A DNA stretch of 64,000 nt from Stenocarpella maydis (Eukaryota > Ascomycota > Sordariomycetes > Diaporthales > Diaporthaceae): positions 112,555 through 176,554 of the forward strand of contig NQMI01000079.1 in assembly GCA_002270565.1 (NCBI GenBank), written 5' to 3'. Each line of letters opens with the position of its first letter. Position 1 is the stretch's first letter. Made by a program: the position numbers and the translations under genes. Shown one piece after another: positions 19,128-30,482 of the stretch. The notes under the pieces are model-generated. The model was not told the origin of the DNA. It ran no database searches and saw nothing but the letters and a program-made list of their open reading frames with translations.

Positions 19128-21221
19128 TCAGAAATGGACCACAGACAGAGTCCCCTTGCCATCCTCGCCGATCAGCCACCTCTCATCGCCACTAATACAG
19201 TCCCTCCCAAGCAGCCTCTCCCACAGATCGTCCGCGAACTGCACCTCCTCGTGGCAGCCCTCGCCATCGCCCTCCCTCTCACCATCAACGGCCCCACCCG
19301 CACCAGCGCCACGCTTCCGCGTCTTTCTCCTGTCCATACGCGCCCTCAGCTTCCGCTCCAGCCTGGACATCCCAGCCACCGCCGCAGCGTCGCCACCGCC
19401 GTCGCCCTCCTCCTCGTCCTGCCCGACCTCGTCGGCGTCCTCTCCGACGCCGAGCTCCACCACACTGATGGACGGCCGCACGTGCACGCTCAGCGTCTCG
19501 AGCATGAAGCAGTGCCGCGCCGTGATGCGCACCCCGGCGCGGAAGTCGACGACCTCGCCCACGCTCAGGTAGGGGAAGTCCTCGTGCCTCCAGCACGGCG
19601 CCCAGCCGGGCCAGCGCGATGTCCCCGCCGCGATGGCTGCCTCGATCTCCCCCGCGAGGCCCTTGGGCCTACTTCTGCTGCCGCCGCCCCCGGCGCCGGT
19701 ACCGACAGGTGATGACGGCGTCGTCCACGATGGTAGCGCGGTCGCAGCGCTGGCGCCGCCGCCGTCCCACGCACCCGTGCCCGCGGGCCACTCCCCGCCG
19801 CCCCCTCCGTCGACAAGCGCCGTGTGGTGCTGCTCGGCCATGCCGCGGAACCGCGCCTCGTTGGTGCGCGTGCAGAACGGCATCCTGACGTCTGTATTCG
19901 TACCACACTCGTCAACCCATCGCGGGCCCTGGATGACAACCTCGCCGTCTGCGTCCGCGTCCGCCTCGGACCCGCCCGGCGCGATGATGGGGATCCCCGT
20001 GCTGCGGACCAGGTGCACCCTCGGGGGCGCGAGGCTGCTGTGCCCGCCCTCGGCCCAGCGGTGCTCCTCCTCGGCGAAGTAGAGGTTCCTCTCGTCCATC
20101 CCCAGCGACCGCAGCATCGGCGTGGCGCCCTGGCGTATGCCGTAGAAGGCGAGCGTGTCCCACGTGATGCGCCGCGTGGTCCGCGGCTTATCCGGGGCCG
20201 AGATGTCCCAGATGATGACGCTCTCGATGGGGTCGTCATTGTATAGCGACCGGTTGGGCTGCCACACGTAGACGGCGTAGTGCGTGGACGTGTGCGCGGA
20301 GAAGAAGCGGTCGTGGCGGTTTAGTGGGAAGCCCAGGAAGTGTGTTTTGAACTGGCATCGGGGCCTGATGGCCCAGGTTGTCCCGCCGCGGTCTCCAGGG
20401 GAGCCTTGTCCGCCGCTCGTGCTCCATCGCTCCCGTACAATGTCCAGGGCCGTGACGAAATGCCGGTGGCATTCCTCCCGGTCGTTGAGCTGATGGTACG
20501 CCTCCCTCTCGCACCACTCCAGGACCAGGACCCTGTCACAGAGTCTCACCCGCCGGACGATGCGGTCCTCGCCCTGGGGGAACGGCACGACCACCTCGTG
20601 GCCTGTCTCGAGGTCGCGCAGACGCCATGGGCAGGATCTTGTCGGTGCGTCTGTGTCAGGATGTGGGGCCGAGTGGTACACCAGGAGCCCGTCATCCTGG
20701 CTGTAAGACCAGGCCGGGTCAGGGTAGTGGAACGGCGACGTCTTGTCGTCCAAGCGGAGGAAGCGATCCCAGATGGCTACCGGATAGAACATCCTGGCCG
20801 GCCCCTTGTCGGTTGACCCCAGCCTGATCGCCTCGATCGTCCATGGCGTAGCCGTCCTGAGGTGGTGATATCTTCTGGCCACGTTGGCGAAGGTCACTGT
20901 CCAATCCGGACACGAGGTCATGTTTGGGTCCTCCCCAGGACCGCCGTCCTCGCCCCCTCGCAGCTGGGCCCGACCGTCAGCAGTGTCATGCGCCTCCTCG
21001 GTCCCGTCACCTTCGCGCCCGCCGAGTGCTCCGGCCAAGTACGCCACGCGCATCTCACGGCATCGCGGGAAGTGCCATTTCATAAGCTGGAGGCTCAGGT
21101 CCGGGTCCGCAAATGCGCCATGCCAGCTCCGTGACACTCGCCGACAGAGCACGATGGTGCGCGGGGAGAGGTGCGCCACCACCAGGAGGAAGAGGTCCCG
21201 GGGGAGTTCGACGATGTCCAT
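19128..21221 (-). CDS. F-box domain protein
   Basis: An intronless frame of 697 residues. The N-terminus (MDIVELPRDLFLLVVAHLSP, followed by RTIVLCRRVSRSWHGAFADP) is a clear F-box, the motif that binds Skp1 in SCF ubiquitin ligases. The middle (about 110-400) alternates Trp/Tyr-rich segments, as in the beta-propeller-like C-terminal parts of other fungal F-box proteins (for example RDLETGHEVVVPFPQ and VWQPNRSLYNDD). Residues about 480-540 and 600-660 are Gly/Ala- and Arg/Glu-rich low complexity. The substrate is unknown. The gene is so GC-rich that long antisense frames exist at 19134-19712 and nearby; I treat those as shadows. Confidence 0.82.
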   Translation of the reverse strand: MDIVELPRDLFLLVVAHLSPRTIVLCRRVSRSWHGAFADPDLSLQLMKWHFPRCREMRVAYLAGALGGREGDGTEEAHDTADGRAQLRGGEDGGPGEDPNMTSCPDWTVTFANVARRYHHLRTATPWTIEAIRLGSTDKGPARMFYPVAIWDRFLRLDDKTSPFHYPDPAWSYSQDDGLLVYHSAPHPDTDAPTRSCPWRLRDLETGHEVVVPFPQGEDRIVRRVRLCDRVLVLEWCEREAYHQLNDREECHRHFVTALDIVRERWSTSGGQGSPGDRGGTTWAIRPRCQFKTHFLGFPLNRHDRFFSAHTSTHYAVYVWQPNRSLYNDDPIESVIIWDISAPDKPRTTRRITWDTLAFYGIRQGATPMLRSLGMDERNLYFAEEEHRWAEGGHSSLAPPRVHLVRSTGIPIIAPGGSEADADADGEVVIQGPRWVDECGTNTDVRMPFCTRTNEARFRGMAEQHHTALVDGGGGGEWPAGTGAWDGGGASAATALPSWTTPSSPVGTGAGGGGSRSRPKGLAGEIEAAIAAGTSRWPGWAPCWRHEDFPYLSVGEVVDFRAGVRITARHCFMLETLSVHVRPSISVVELGVGEDADEVGQDEEEGDGGGDAAAVAGMSRLERKLRARMDRRKTRKRGAGAGGAVDGEREGDGEGCHEEVQFADDLWERLLGRDCISGDERWLIGEDGKGTLSVVHF

Positions 21222-22113
21222 GCTTGCGATGCTGTGGTGTGCCCTCCCAGGCCCTTGTACCGTCCAAGGTCCTGGGTGGTCACTTTGTAGTTTCTCAGAA
21301 GTGAGAGACGTGTGTGCGTCCCACGGCGGCTGCTCGTGTTAGCTGGTTTCCGGAATGCCGGTTAGTAGAATGGCGAAACCCCCTTGTGTTTCCGGCAGCC
21401 AGGGCGAAGATCGAAGGACTAGCCGGGGGAGAGGGCGCGTCTATGCAAGAGACCTTGGCTCCGAGGACGGAAAGGGTGGTGGTGGTGTCACTCGGGTCGC
21501 CAACATCAGTCCACGTCTCTCGGAAAGATGGGCATTTGGCAGATAGTGTCCTTGCGCAGTGGGCAGGCAGCAACAGAGCTAGTGTTCAGAAACCAGGCCA
21601 GGCTGCGTGGTCAAGCTGTGCTGCGGTAGACAGAAAGGAGGAGGGTGATAGTATCCAACGAGTAAGGCGCAAAGTAAACCAACCGTATTAGTTGCCCGGA
21701 CGGAACTGCAGCTGCCGACGCCGGCCGATTCAATGCGGCGGTTCTCGGCAATGGCGCAGCCACCGGGTGGAATCGCGACCTTGATGTCTTGTCAATCAGA
21801 CAACGGCCATGATCTTCTGTCTGAGGGACGTGTTTGGCTCGTCTCTGTCCGACTCTCTGATGACTGACCAGACGACTCTGACAGTCTCTACAGGCCAAGG
21901 CTGCCATTGTACCCTTGTCGAACCAAGCACTCACTACGTTGATGCATACATCGCCCTCGCCCGGTTTCAGCCTCGGTCGTTTCACTACCACTCTCAACCT
22001 AGCCTCTCTACCGAGATGTAGACTTGCAGACACACGAGAGCACAGGCAGTCACACCAAATGTTTCGGCCTTGGATTTATGCATGCATGCATGCACTATGG
22101 ACACCGCTTAAAT
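21222..22113. other. Intergenic between F-box and MMSDH genes
   Basis: About 890 bp. It contains the promoter of the minus-strand F-box gene on the left and the 3' flank of the dehydrogenase on the right, with a short alternating repeat of ATGC units at about 22078-22093. No gene is supported. Confidence 0.5.
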
Positions 22114-23921
22114 CTAACTGTGCGTGGGCATGGCCACATCAGCCTTCTTGCTGACCGCATCGCCCGCCTGCCAGAGCGCCGTGACCGTCTTGAGCTGCGT
22201 GTAGAAGTTGACGCCCGGCTTGCCGTAGAAGGTGCTGACGCCGCCGCCGGCGATGGACTTCTTGTTGCCCGTGAAGGAGAACATGGGCAGGGGCACGGGG
22301 ATGGGCACGTTGATGCCCACCTGGCCGGCCTCGATGTTGCGGCGGAACGTCTCGGCCGTGGGCCCGCTGCGCGTGAAGATGGCCACGCCGTTGCCGTACT
22401 CGTTGGAGTTGATGAGGTCCACGGCGTCGTCGAGCGTGTCGACGTTGAGGCACACGAGCGCCGGGCCAAAGATCTCCTCGCGGTAGCACTTCATGTCCCG
22501 AGTCACGTCCGTGATGATGGTCGGCCCGACCCAGTTGCCGTTGGGGTACTTGGCCGGCTTGTAGCCCCTGCCGTCCAGGAGGATCTTGGCGCCCTCCTCC
22601 TCGGCGCTGGCGATCAGGCCCTCGATGCGCGCCTTGCTCTCGGGCGAGATGACGGGTCCCAGGTCTGCGCCGTCCTCGAACCCGCCGTTGACGCTCAGCG
22701 CCTTTGCCCGCTCGGCCAGCTCAGGAAGCCACTCCTTGGTCTCGCCGACCATGACCAGCGTCGAGAGGGCCATGCAGCGCTGGCCCGCGGCGCCGAAAGC
22801 AGCACCGACGACCGCGTTGAGGAACTGGTTCTTGTTGCAGTCCGGGAGCACCGCTGCGTGGTTCTTGGCGCCCAGGTTGGCCTGGACCCGCTTGCCGTTC
22901 GCCGAGCCCCGGCTAAAGATGTACTCGCCGGCCTTGTTGCCGCCGACGAACGAGATTGCCTTGATAGCCGGGTGGTCCAGAATGTAGTTGACGGTGCGGT
23001 GGGCGCCATGGACAACGTTGACGACCCCGGGAGGGAAGCCGGCCTTCTCGACCAGCTCGGCCAGGATCATGGCTGCGCCGGGGTCGCGCTCGGATGGCTT
23101 CAGGACGAGCGTGTTGCCCGTGATGGTTGCAATGGGAATGCACCAGAGTGGAATCATGGCAGGGAAGTCTATCGCCAGATCCGCTTAGTTCCACGCTCGC
23201 CCATAACCATGGTCATTCGGCAGGCAAACTCACTGAAGGGGCAGATGGCCGCCGTAACGCCCAGCGGCTCCCTATAAGTCCTTGTCTCCATGTCCTTCGC
23301 GACCTCGAGCACCTCGCCCTTCATGAACTCGGGCGCGCCACAGGCCGCCTCGGCAACCTGCAGCCCCCTCAGGACGTCGCCCTTGGCGTCGGCGAAGGTC
23401 TTGCCCTGCTCCAGCGTGATGCTGGCGGCCAGGCGGTCCCAGTTCTCCCTGATGAGGGAGACGAACCTGAACATGATCTGCTGCTTCGCGATGACGGTCG
23501 TGTTCCTCCACGCCGGGAAGGCCTTCTCGGCGGACTCCACCGCGGCCGCCAGCTCGGCGTCCGTCATCTGCGGGACGCGGGTGACGAGGTTGTTGGTGGC
23601 AGGGTCGTAGAGGTCGATGAACTGCTCGGCATTGGAGGGCCGGAACTCGTTGTCGATGAAGTAGGGGGTGTCCACCACCTTTGCGATCTTGTCGTGTGTC
23701 GTCGGGTACGAGGTCGCCGTCGACGCCAGGGCTGGGTTCAGGTGCGCCGCCGTGGCGTGTAACCTCCTGACGGAGGCTGCTGACGAGGATGGTGCCATCC
23801 TTGAAGACGAGGGTGCCGAGAGCACGAGAGGAGCTGTCCTGCTGGTACTAGCTGCTGTTGCTGCCGCCCTCGTGGAGCGTGCTGCGCTCGCAGTTGCTCT
23901 GGCCGATAGGAGACGACGCAT
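22114..23921 (-). CDS. Methylmalonate-semialdehyde dehydrogenase (acylating), mitochondrial
   Basis: A predicted 580-residue enzyme in two exons (23921-23234 and 23168-22114) with one 65-bp intron. It oxidatively decarboxylates malonate and methylmalonate semialdehydes to acetyl- and propionyl-CoA in valine and pyrimidine breakdown (ALDH6 family). Residues 1-55 are rich in Ala, Ser, Thr and Arg without acidic residues, as a mitochondrial presequence should be. The aldehyde dehydrogenase fold starts at about 80 (YFIDNEFRPSNAEQFIDLYD). The catalytic Cys is in GAAGQRCMALS, near residue 361. NAD-binding motifs (GNTLVLKPSERDPGAA, SFVGGNKAGEYIF) are present, and EEIFGPALVC is family-typical. The ATG at 23921 is the first one giving a presequence; upstream codons in frame include no ATG. 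Confidence 0.94.
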
Positions 23922-24507
23922 TGGACACTGTAGTGGCGGCACAAAATGAGGGGGGAGAAGGGGGGACGGAGGAGGAGAGGCGAACAAGATTCCTTGGGGC
24001 CCCGGGTGTCGGAGCACTGACAACCGGCACGGTATGAGACCGCAGGGCTGGGAGCGGGTCTTGTATTAGTAGCCTAGGGGTGTGGTCTGGGCCGTCTCTG
24101 GCCTGGATGTCAGCATCTCTTCGGATGACGCGGGGGGGACATCTGGCCCGCGGATGCGGGGAGGACACTCGTCGCCGCCTCTTGTGCGCGAGGAAACCAC
24201 TTCCAATGCCGCCAATTGCCGGGTGCGGCGGGAAATCTCTCCCGCCGCCGTCGCCCTTGTCCATTTGTCATGGTTTCGCTTTTGATTCCCTCTCCTCCCA
24301 TACAGACGAGATTGTGTACCCATGGCGATATCGGCTGCGGGTCTTGGCTGCCCGGGGCATGAGGGGCAGCGCTGCAGCGGATCCAACACCTGAGATGGGA
24401 TTGGATGGTGACTATGGCTTTCCCCATGTCGTCTTGTTCCCCCAAAACGGAATAGGAACGTCCACGCGCCAGGGCCTGACAGCCCTCAACAAACTTCAAC
24501 TAGCCAG

Positions 24508-24545
<38 letters not shown>

Positions 24546-24873
24546 TATGCAACAGTCTCACCAACAAGCACTTCTAGACGACGCAGAGCCAGTGGGTCAT
24601 GACCAAGCCTGGAAGATATGCTCAGGCCATTCCAATGTCACCGTCTCGAGGACTGTCAGAATGATTCCTATTCCCTGTGATACCGTACTAGAAATACACC
24701 AGCTGCGCCGTGCTCATCCCTATAAGCCCTACGAGCCCTGTGAAGCCCTGATATGAAAAGCGAAGCATCAATTTTTGTTGTTTTTCCCTAACCCTTCTGC
24801 TGGGTCCCATTCTGTTCACCATTCCCAGTCACTCATTACTCCCTTTCACTCGGCTCGCCACCATCTTGTCAAC
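23922..24873. other. Intergenic region with MMSDH promoter and calnexin 3' flank
   Basis: About 950 bp, both neighbours being on the minus strand. It includes the (AC)15 microsatellite at 24513-24542. No gene is recognised. Confidence 0.5.
24513..24542. repeat. (AC)15 microsatellite
   Basis: Thirty bases of perfect AC dinucleotide repeat, followed by aattatgc. Confidence 0.95.
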
Positions 24874-26867
24874 CTACGACTGGCTGCGGGTAGTGCGCTT
24901 CGTGGTGTTGTCCTTGACCGCCTCGGCGCCAGAAGAGGCAGCCGCAGCCGCCTTGTCCTTGGCCTCGGCAGCCTTGTCCTTGGCACCAGCCGCGGCCTTC
25001 TTGACGGCGGGCGCGGCGTTGCCACCGCCCAGGGAGCTGACGATACCGATGACGACAGCGATGACGGTGACCAGGACGGCACCAATGCCTCCAGCGACCT
25101 CAGGCACGAACTTGATGGCCTCGATCGGGTCCTTCTGGGCAATGGTCAAAAAGAGGTCGACCTTCTCCTTGACGAAGGCGACAGGGTCGTCGGTGAACTT
25201 CAGGTCAGAGGGCGTCTTGGTCTCGTCCTTCTGGGGCTTGTCGGCCAGCTCAGCGAGCTGCTCGTGGGGGTGCTTCTCGAAGAAGGTCTCCTGGGCGAGC
25301 TTCTTGGCGTCCTCGAGCGAGTGGCCGATGTAGATGTTGTCAAAGAGGATGTCGTTCTGCATGGTCCAGATCTCGAAGCCAATAGCCCCGATGGGCTCGA
25401 AGTTGGCAGGGGTCTTGTCCTCGAAGAAGTCGGGGTTCTTGATCTTGCGGGGGGCCCACACGCCCTTGTAGGCCGGGTTGTCAATGTAAGGAGCGGTCCA
25501 CTTGCCCTTGTAGTCGGGGTTCTTCTTCATGGGCTTGGTCCACGGGCCACAGCCAGAGACATCGGCACACTTGGGGTTGGGAACAGTAGGGGCGATCCAG
25601 TCACCGTCCTCCTCGTCATCCCAGTCCTCGGGCTTCTGGGCCTCGGGGTCAGGGACGGTGAGAGGCTCATCAACGAGCCAGTCCTCGGGCTGCTCGGCCT
25701 CCTCGTCGACAATCTCGAAGGGAGCGTCCTCATCCCAATCCTCAGGCTTGGTGGCGTCAGGGTCGGGAATACGGGCCTCGTCGACCCAGTCCTCGGGCTT
25801 CTTGTCCTCGGGGTCGTCAATCTCCTCGGGGGGGTTGACGGCGGGGGTGAAGTCCTCAAGGAGGTTACCCTCCTTGACCTGCTCACCATTGAGCTCGATG
25901 ACGAAGGTGTTGTTGGGGTGGACAACCAGCGTGTAGAGCTCCGTGGTCTTGACGATACGAGCGGGCGGGGGGGACTTGAGGTGCTTCTCCTCGTACTCGC
26001 CCGTCTTGGGGTTCTTGTGGTTGAAGATGAAGTGGACCTTGTTGGTGTGGCCACACTTGTCGGGACCGAACATGATCACGTAGGGTGTGGTGTTGGCGAA
26101 CTCGTCCTGGTGGAGAGCCTTGTTCTCGCGGAGCAGCTTCATGTAAGCACCACCGCACTCGAGACCGTCTGCGGTGCGTCGAGTTAGTAACGAGGCCTCT
26201 GGCGGAGGGTATCAGGATGGGGCCGGGATACGTACTCTGGAGCTTGGCCTCGTATTGAACAACCAGAGTCTTGCCCTTGTTGTCAATCTTCTCGGGGAAC
26301 TTGGCCGAGATGGCGTGGTGAGCGGCCTTGTTCTTGACAACCAAGCCCTTGTCCCCTTCCATTCCCTTGTAGACGGTGGGCTCCTCGACGGACCACTCGC
26401 CAACGTAGGCCCACTCCTCCTCCTCCTTGCCTGTGCCTTTGAGGTCCTTCTTTGCGTGGGAAGGCTTCCATCGCGACTCCCAGTCCTCGGTGAACTGCTC
26501 GAGGAAGGGGGCCTTGAGGTTTGTGGGCTGCAGGGTTACAAGCGCATTAGCTGCTGATCGGACGATTCGACGTATATGCACATGCTAACGCAGCTGTTCC
26601 AAAGGGATGTGCGGGTAGCTAGCCCCTAGCGAGAGCTCGGTGCCGGCAGTATCTCATCTGTAGCATGACAAAAAAAAAAGAATTGAAACAAGCGTGTGGT
26701 TGGGTCGAGCTTACAGTGAAGGTGGGCAGAGAGGCGTCCACGGAGGATGTGGCAGACTCAGCAACGGAAGAGGAAGAGGAGCTCTCATCGCTCAGGACCT
26801 TCTGAGCATCGTCGGCAAGAGAGCCATAGGCCAGGACGGCCCAGGCGACGATGGGAGTGAACCTCAT
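24874..26867 (-). CDS. Calnexin, ER membrane lectin chaperone
   Basis: A predicted 579-residue protein in three exons: 26867-26715, 26527-26236, 26168-24874. It binds monoglucosylated N-glycans and retains folding glycoproteins in the endoplasmic reticulum. Residues 1-18 ([18 protein letters not shown]) are a signal peptide, followed by a Ser-rich stretch. The lectin domain includes CGGAYMKLL and [11 protein letters not shown]. The P-domain arm has four KPEDWD-type motif-1 repeats (for example [17 protein letters not shown]) and motif-2 repeats such as [11 protein letters not shown]. One transmembrane helix (about 505-525, [15 protein letters not shown]) precedes a Lys/Ala-rich cytosolic tail. 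Signal peptide, P-domain and anchor are all present, so the protein looks functional. Confidence 0.95.
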
Positions 26868-28242
26868 GATGGCAATGCAACAAGCCTTGATTGGTTGTCA
26901 AGCTGTTGCCGGAGAGCGGAGGAGAGCAGCAGAAGACAAGGAACAGGAGCTAGTTGCCCTCTCGCGATGATGGAACGGAGGAGGGACACTGTCTGTCGAT
27001 GGAGACAGATGGGAGTACCCAGGAGGTTATTTATTCACAGTGAAGGAATAAGATGGTTTTGCTCTCAGAGCCCGAGGAGAAGAAAAGCAGAGCCGGGGCA
27101 GGTGAGGCAGAGCTGTTGATAAAGAGCTGTGGATTTATCTGCTTGGGGGCAGGCCGGAGGAAAGAAAAAGAGGCCACGTTGACCAGAGCTCCCAAAAACC
27201 CTAATACAGCAGCCGCGGTGCATCACTCACTAGTGTAATCCAGCCAGCTTGAGCGGACAGGCCCGACAGGCCCGACAGGGGTGGCATCTTCGACCTGCAC
27301 TACACTAATTGAATGCGGGGTCGGGTGTTCTCCTTCACTCAGCCGAGACCCACCACCGGATGGTGCTGTGCGACTGCTCGACCCGGACGCCATGCACGCC
27401 TCAGGCAGGTCAGACCCACTGCCAGAGAACCCTTTGGAAACTTCGACTGCAATGAAGCGCGTCCAGGCAGCCCAGGTCAGGCGCCTCGGTTCATATCTAG
27501 TACATTTCCGCCTGCTGTTCACAGCCTCGGAATGGTAACACGGCACTCCCGGTGGGTAAGTCATATAGTATACTCATTACCGCGCATGTTCATGCTAAAA
27601 TTGGCACCCGTTCATGCTTCCAATATCAGCACGGAATGAATTGGCATACGTGGCATGTAATCCATGTGGGCGTCAAGACCCATCATCACTCATCAACAGG
27701 CGAGACATAAGTCACCACCTGGGCACCTTCACCAGCCCCGTCTTGGGTTTGGACCGGTATCAAGGTGGTGATCTTTCAAACCCATGATGCTTTTACTCGA
27801 GGATAGCAGTGACGACTCGTCAAACTCAAACGTATCAACCACAGAACCAATCTGCCAGTCCTGGAGGGAACAAAGCACCAAGTCACACGTTACTAGTGGT
27901 GAAGGGATAACTGTGCCTTAGACGAGTAAAAAGCCCCGCCATGTCTTGGTGTTGTCTTGATGTTTCCTACCACATATCCCGTATGTCTCATGAGCTTCAG
28001 CCTCATCTTTGTGCCTACGTATGAATAAATATGTGGTAGCAACACCCGAGACCACAAAGGGGCAAGCTCACGTCCTTTTGCTACAAAGCCTTGCGAGTCT
28101 CACAGGCTATCACTGCATGCAAAAGAAAATAAATTGCAGAGTTGAAACCAAGGGTTGGTAGCATACGGACCACGTGTATAGACAGATGGACAATTAAGTG
28201 CAAATAACTTACTTAGATAATCCATCGCGCCAAGGATGATCG

Positions 28243-28278
<36 letters not shown>

Positions 28279-28436
28279 GACGTGCTTGCCGCTGCGGCTC
28301 CGATTTCGATCAAGCTCCCAAGGAGGCTCGAGTCTGTTGAAGCCCAACCACTTCAACTGATTTGGCCCTCTCAGCACTCAACTTGCCCGCCACCAGATTC
28401 AAGACGTTCGGCCTCAAACCCCCGGAACTCCGCGCC
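26868..28436. other. Intergenic between divergent calnexin and MDE1 genes
   Basis: About 1.57 kb shared promoter region between divergently transcribed genes, with a 32-base A run at 28245-28276 about 160 bp before the MDE1 start. I see no gene in it. Confidence 0.5.
28245..28276. repeat. Poly(A) tract, 32 bases
   Basis: An uninterrupted run of 32 A on the plus strand, upstream of MDE1. It could be a nucleosome-excluding promoter tract or a remnant retroposon tail; no LINE-like sequence precedes it. Confidence 0.85.
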
Positions 28437-29388
28437 ATGAGCACAAGCAATGACCGGCTCGTCCAGTCGGACGACCCAGACCACCCCGCGAACCTCATCC
28501 CTTCCCTCTGCGCAAAGTTCTGGACGCTGGGGTGGGTGACTGGCACTGGCGGCGGGGCCTCCATCCGCGACGAGTAAGGCTCTCTCTGCCGGCTTTCGAA
28601 AAGAAGAAAGGAAGAAGAAAGAAGAAAGAAGAGGTGGTGCCCATGCTGACACGGGGTCGCCGGCGCAGCGAGCACGTCTACATCGCGCCGTCGGGCGTCC
28701 AGAAGGAGCTGATGAAGCCGTCGGACCTGTACGTGCTGTCGCTGAGCCAGACGCTCGAGAAGCACCGCGCGGCCGAGGGCGGCGAGGGCGGCGGGCCGAT
28801 CCGGCCCTCGTCGCGCGTCTACGTCCGCTCGCCCGCCCGCCTCAAGCCCTCGCAGTGCACGCCGCTGTTCCTGTCGGCCTTCACGCGGCGGGGCGCCCGC
28901 TGCTGCATCCACACGCACTCGGCGCACGCCGTGCTGGTGACGCTGATCCTGGAGCAGGCCGGTGCGAGCGAGTTCCGCATCAACAACATCGAGCAGATCA
29001 AGGGCTTCGCGAGGGGCTATCCGCACTCCGAGGTGGGCAACCTGGGGTACCACGACACGCTCCGTATCCCCGTCATCGAGAACACGGCGCACGAGGAGGA
29101 CCTGACCGAGTTCCTGGAGGCGGCCATGGAGATGTACCCGGACGCGTACGCCGTGCTGGTCAGGAGGCACGGGGTCTACGTCTGGGGTAACAGCGTGGAG
29201 CAGGCCAAGGGCCAGTGTGAGAGGTAAGTTGCCGCGGGGTAGCCATTGAGCTCTGACGATGGGGTGCTGACATGACTTGCAGTCTGGACTACCTGTTCCA
29301 GATCGCCGTCGAGATGAAGAAGCTGGGCATACCGTGGGAATCAGACATCGAGCCGACGTTGCCAAAGAACTCACTCAGGGGACAATGA
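28437..29388 (+). CDS. MDE1: Methylthioribulose-1-phosphate dehydratase
   Basis: A predicted 265-residue cytosolic enzyme in three exons: 28437-28573, 28669-29223, 29283-29388. It dehydrates 5-methylthioribulose-1-phosphate to the diketo compound in methionine salvage (MtnB, class II aldolase fold). Seen in the sequence: [11 protein letters not shown] near the N-terminus, [13 protein letters not shown], the zinc-binding HTHSAHA at about 127-133, and RRHGVYVWG carrying the later zinc His. Intron 1 has a 37-base purine run. The ATG at 28437 matches the family start (MSTSNDRL); the frame extends upstream only through non-ATG codons. The protein is complete. Confidence 0.94.
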
Positions 29389-29669
29389 GTCGGCGAGACG
29401 GTCAAACGCATTCAAGTTATGGACGATACTACGAGGAACGGCATCACACGATAAGCAAGAGACCTCAGATGCTCCAGTGACTGGATGGGTATCTTGTCCC
29501 TACATATCTCGCTGCCTAATTACCAGTGAATGCCCAGTTTGTCCACAGCGTCGCTCTCCTTCCCATAAAATCCGATTCATGCATTATTAAGTCGTCATGT
29601 CCAAAATCTCGAGGTCTCATCCCAAGCAGGCACGCATAGTTGGTGCAATGACAAAGAAGGGGTGCCAGT
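29389..29669. other. Short convergent intergenic spacer
   Basis: The 3' flanks of MDE1 (plus) and the GPI-type protein (minus). No further feature is seen. Confidence 0.5.
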
Positions 29670-30482
29670 TTACATGGCAATGGCAGCGGCGATGAAGCCC
29701 AGGAGACCCAGGCCGGTCACGCCAACCTTGACGGAATCGGCAGCCGAGCCAGAGGCGCTAGCAGAGGACGAGGAGGAGGAGCTAGTGCTGCTAGAGCCGG
29801 AGTCAGAGGTAGAAGAGCCAGAGCCGGACGAAGAGCCAGAGCCTGAGGTGGAGGTTGCAGAGGCAGAGGAGCCAGAGGCGGTGGATCCGGAGGAGCCTGA
29901 GCCACCGGTCGCAGCGGGGGTGCCGCCGGAGGTGAAGTAGTTCTCGCCGATGCAGTTGTTGACACATGAAGCGTAGGCCTCGGTCTGGGCCTGAGAACCA
30001 TCGCCCTGGTCACACTTGGCAACGCACTCGGTGGTGGCGTTGACCTGGCTGGCATCGGGGTTGGGGACCTGGCGAGGGGTGGAGTCAGCGCAAATGCTCC
30101 TGAGTGAGCGTATTTGGCGGCGCGAGCCCTGGACCCGGAGGTTCGGGAGCTATTGCCAGGCTTGCTATCTTGCTAGGAGGCAGGTGCTTGCACAAGTGTG
30201 GGGGATACGAGCTGATGCTTCTTGACCCGAAGACGACGTGACAAGCAACACCTGCCTGCCTCTCCGACCAGGAGATGGCTTGAGCTAGTGTATACTTACA
30301 GCAATGCACTTGGACTGGCAATTAACGTCACCGGCCTGGCACGCGTGAAGGCAGGCAAGTGTAGAAGCCTGCGCTGGGTCGACCGAGGCGGTGGTAGCCG
30401 GAACCGACGAGGAAGCAGAGGAGTCCTGGGCACTTGCGAGCATGGCGAGAGCGCCGGCGACAACGATGCTGGTGAAACGCAT
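29670..30482 (-). CDS. Cysteine-rich GPI-anchored-type surface protein
   Basis: A predicted 193-residue secreted protein in two exons (30482-30300 and 30068-29670); the 231-bp intron is long. Residues 1-18 (MRFTSIVVAGALAMLASA) form a signal peptide. The mature part holds eight Cys arranged as four C-x3-C pairs: CLHAC and CQSKC in exon 1, CVAKC and CVNNC in exon 2. A long Ser/Thr/Gly/Ala-rich stalk follows, and then a hydrophobic end (GLGLLGFIAAAIAM), the layout of a GPI-anchored wall or membrane protein. It is not a CFEM domain, whose spacing differs. Four C-x3-C pairs suggest two disulfide-linked helical hairpins (inference). Function is unknown; cell wall is the likely location. Confidence 0.82.

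Noticed and set aside
19134..19712. Long plus-strand frames antisense to the F-box gene
   Set aside because: High GC keeps all frames open; these lack domains and the opposite strand has a clear F-box.
23922..24023. N-terminal extension of methylmalonate-semialdehyde dehydrogenase
   Set aside because: It would start at TTG and is Pro-rich; starting at 23921 gives a typical mitochondrial presequence.
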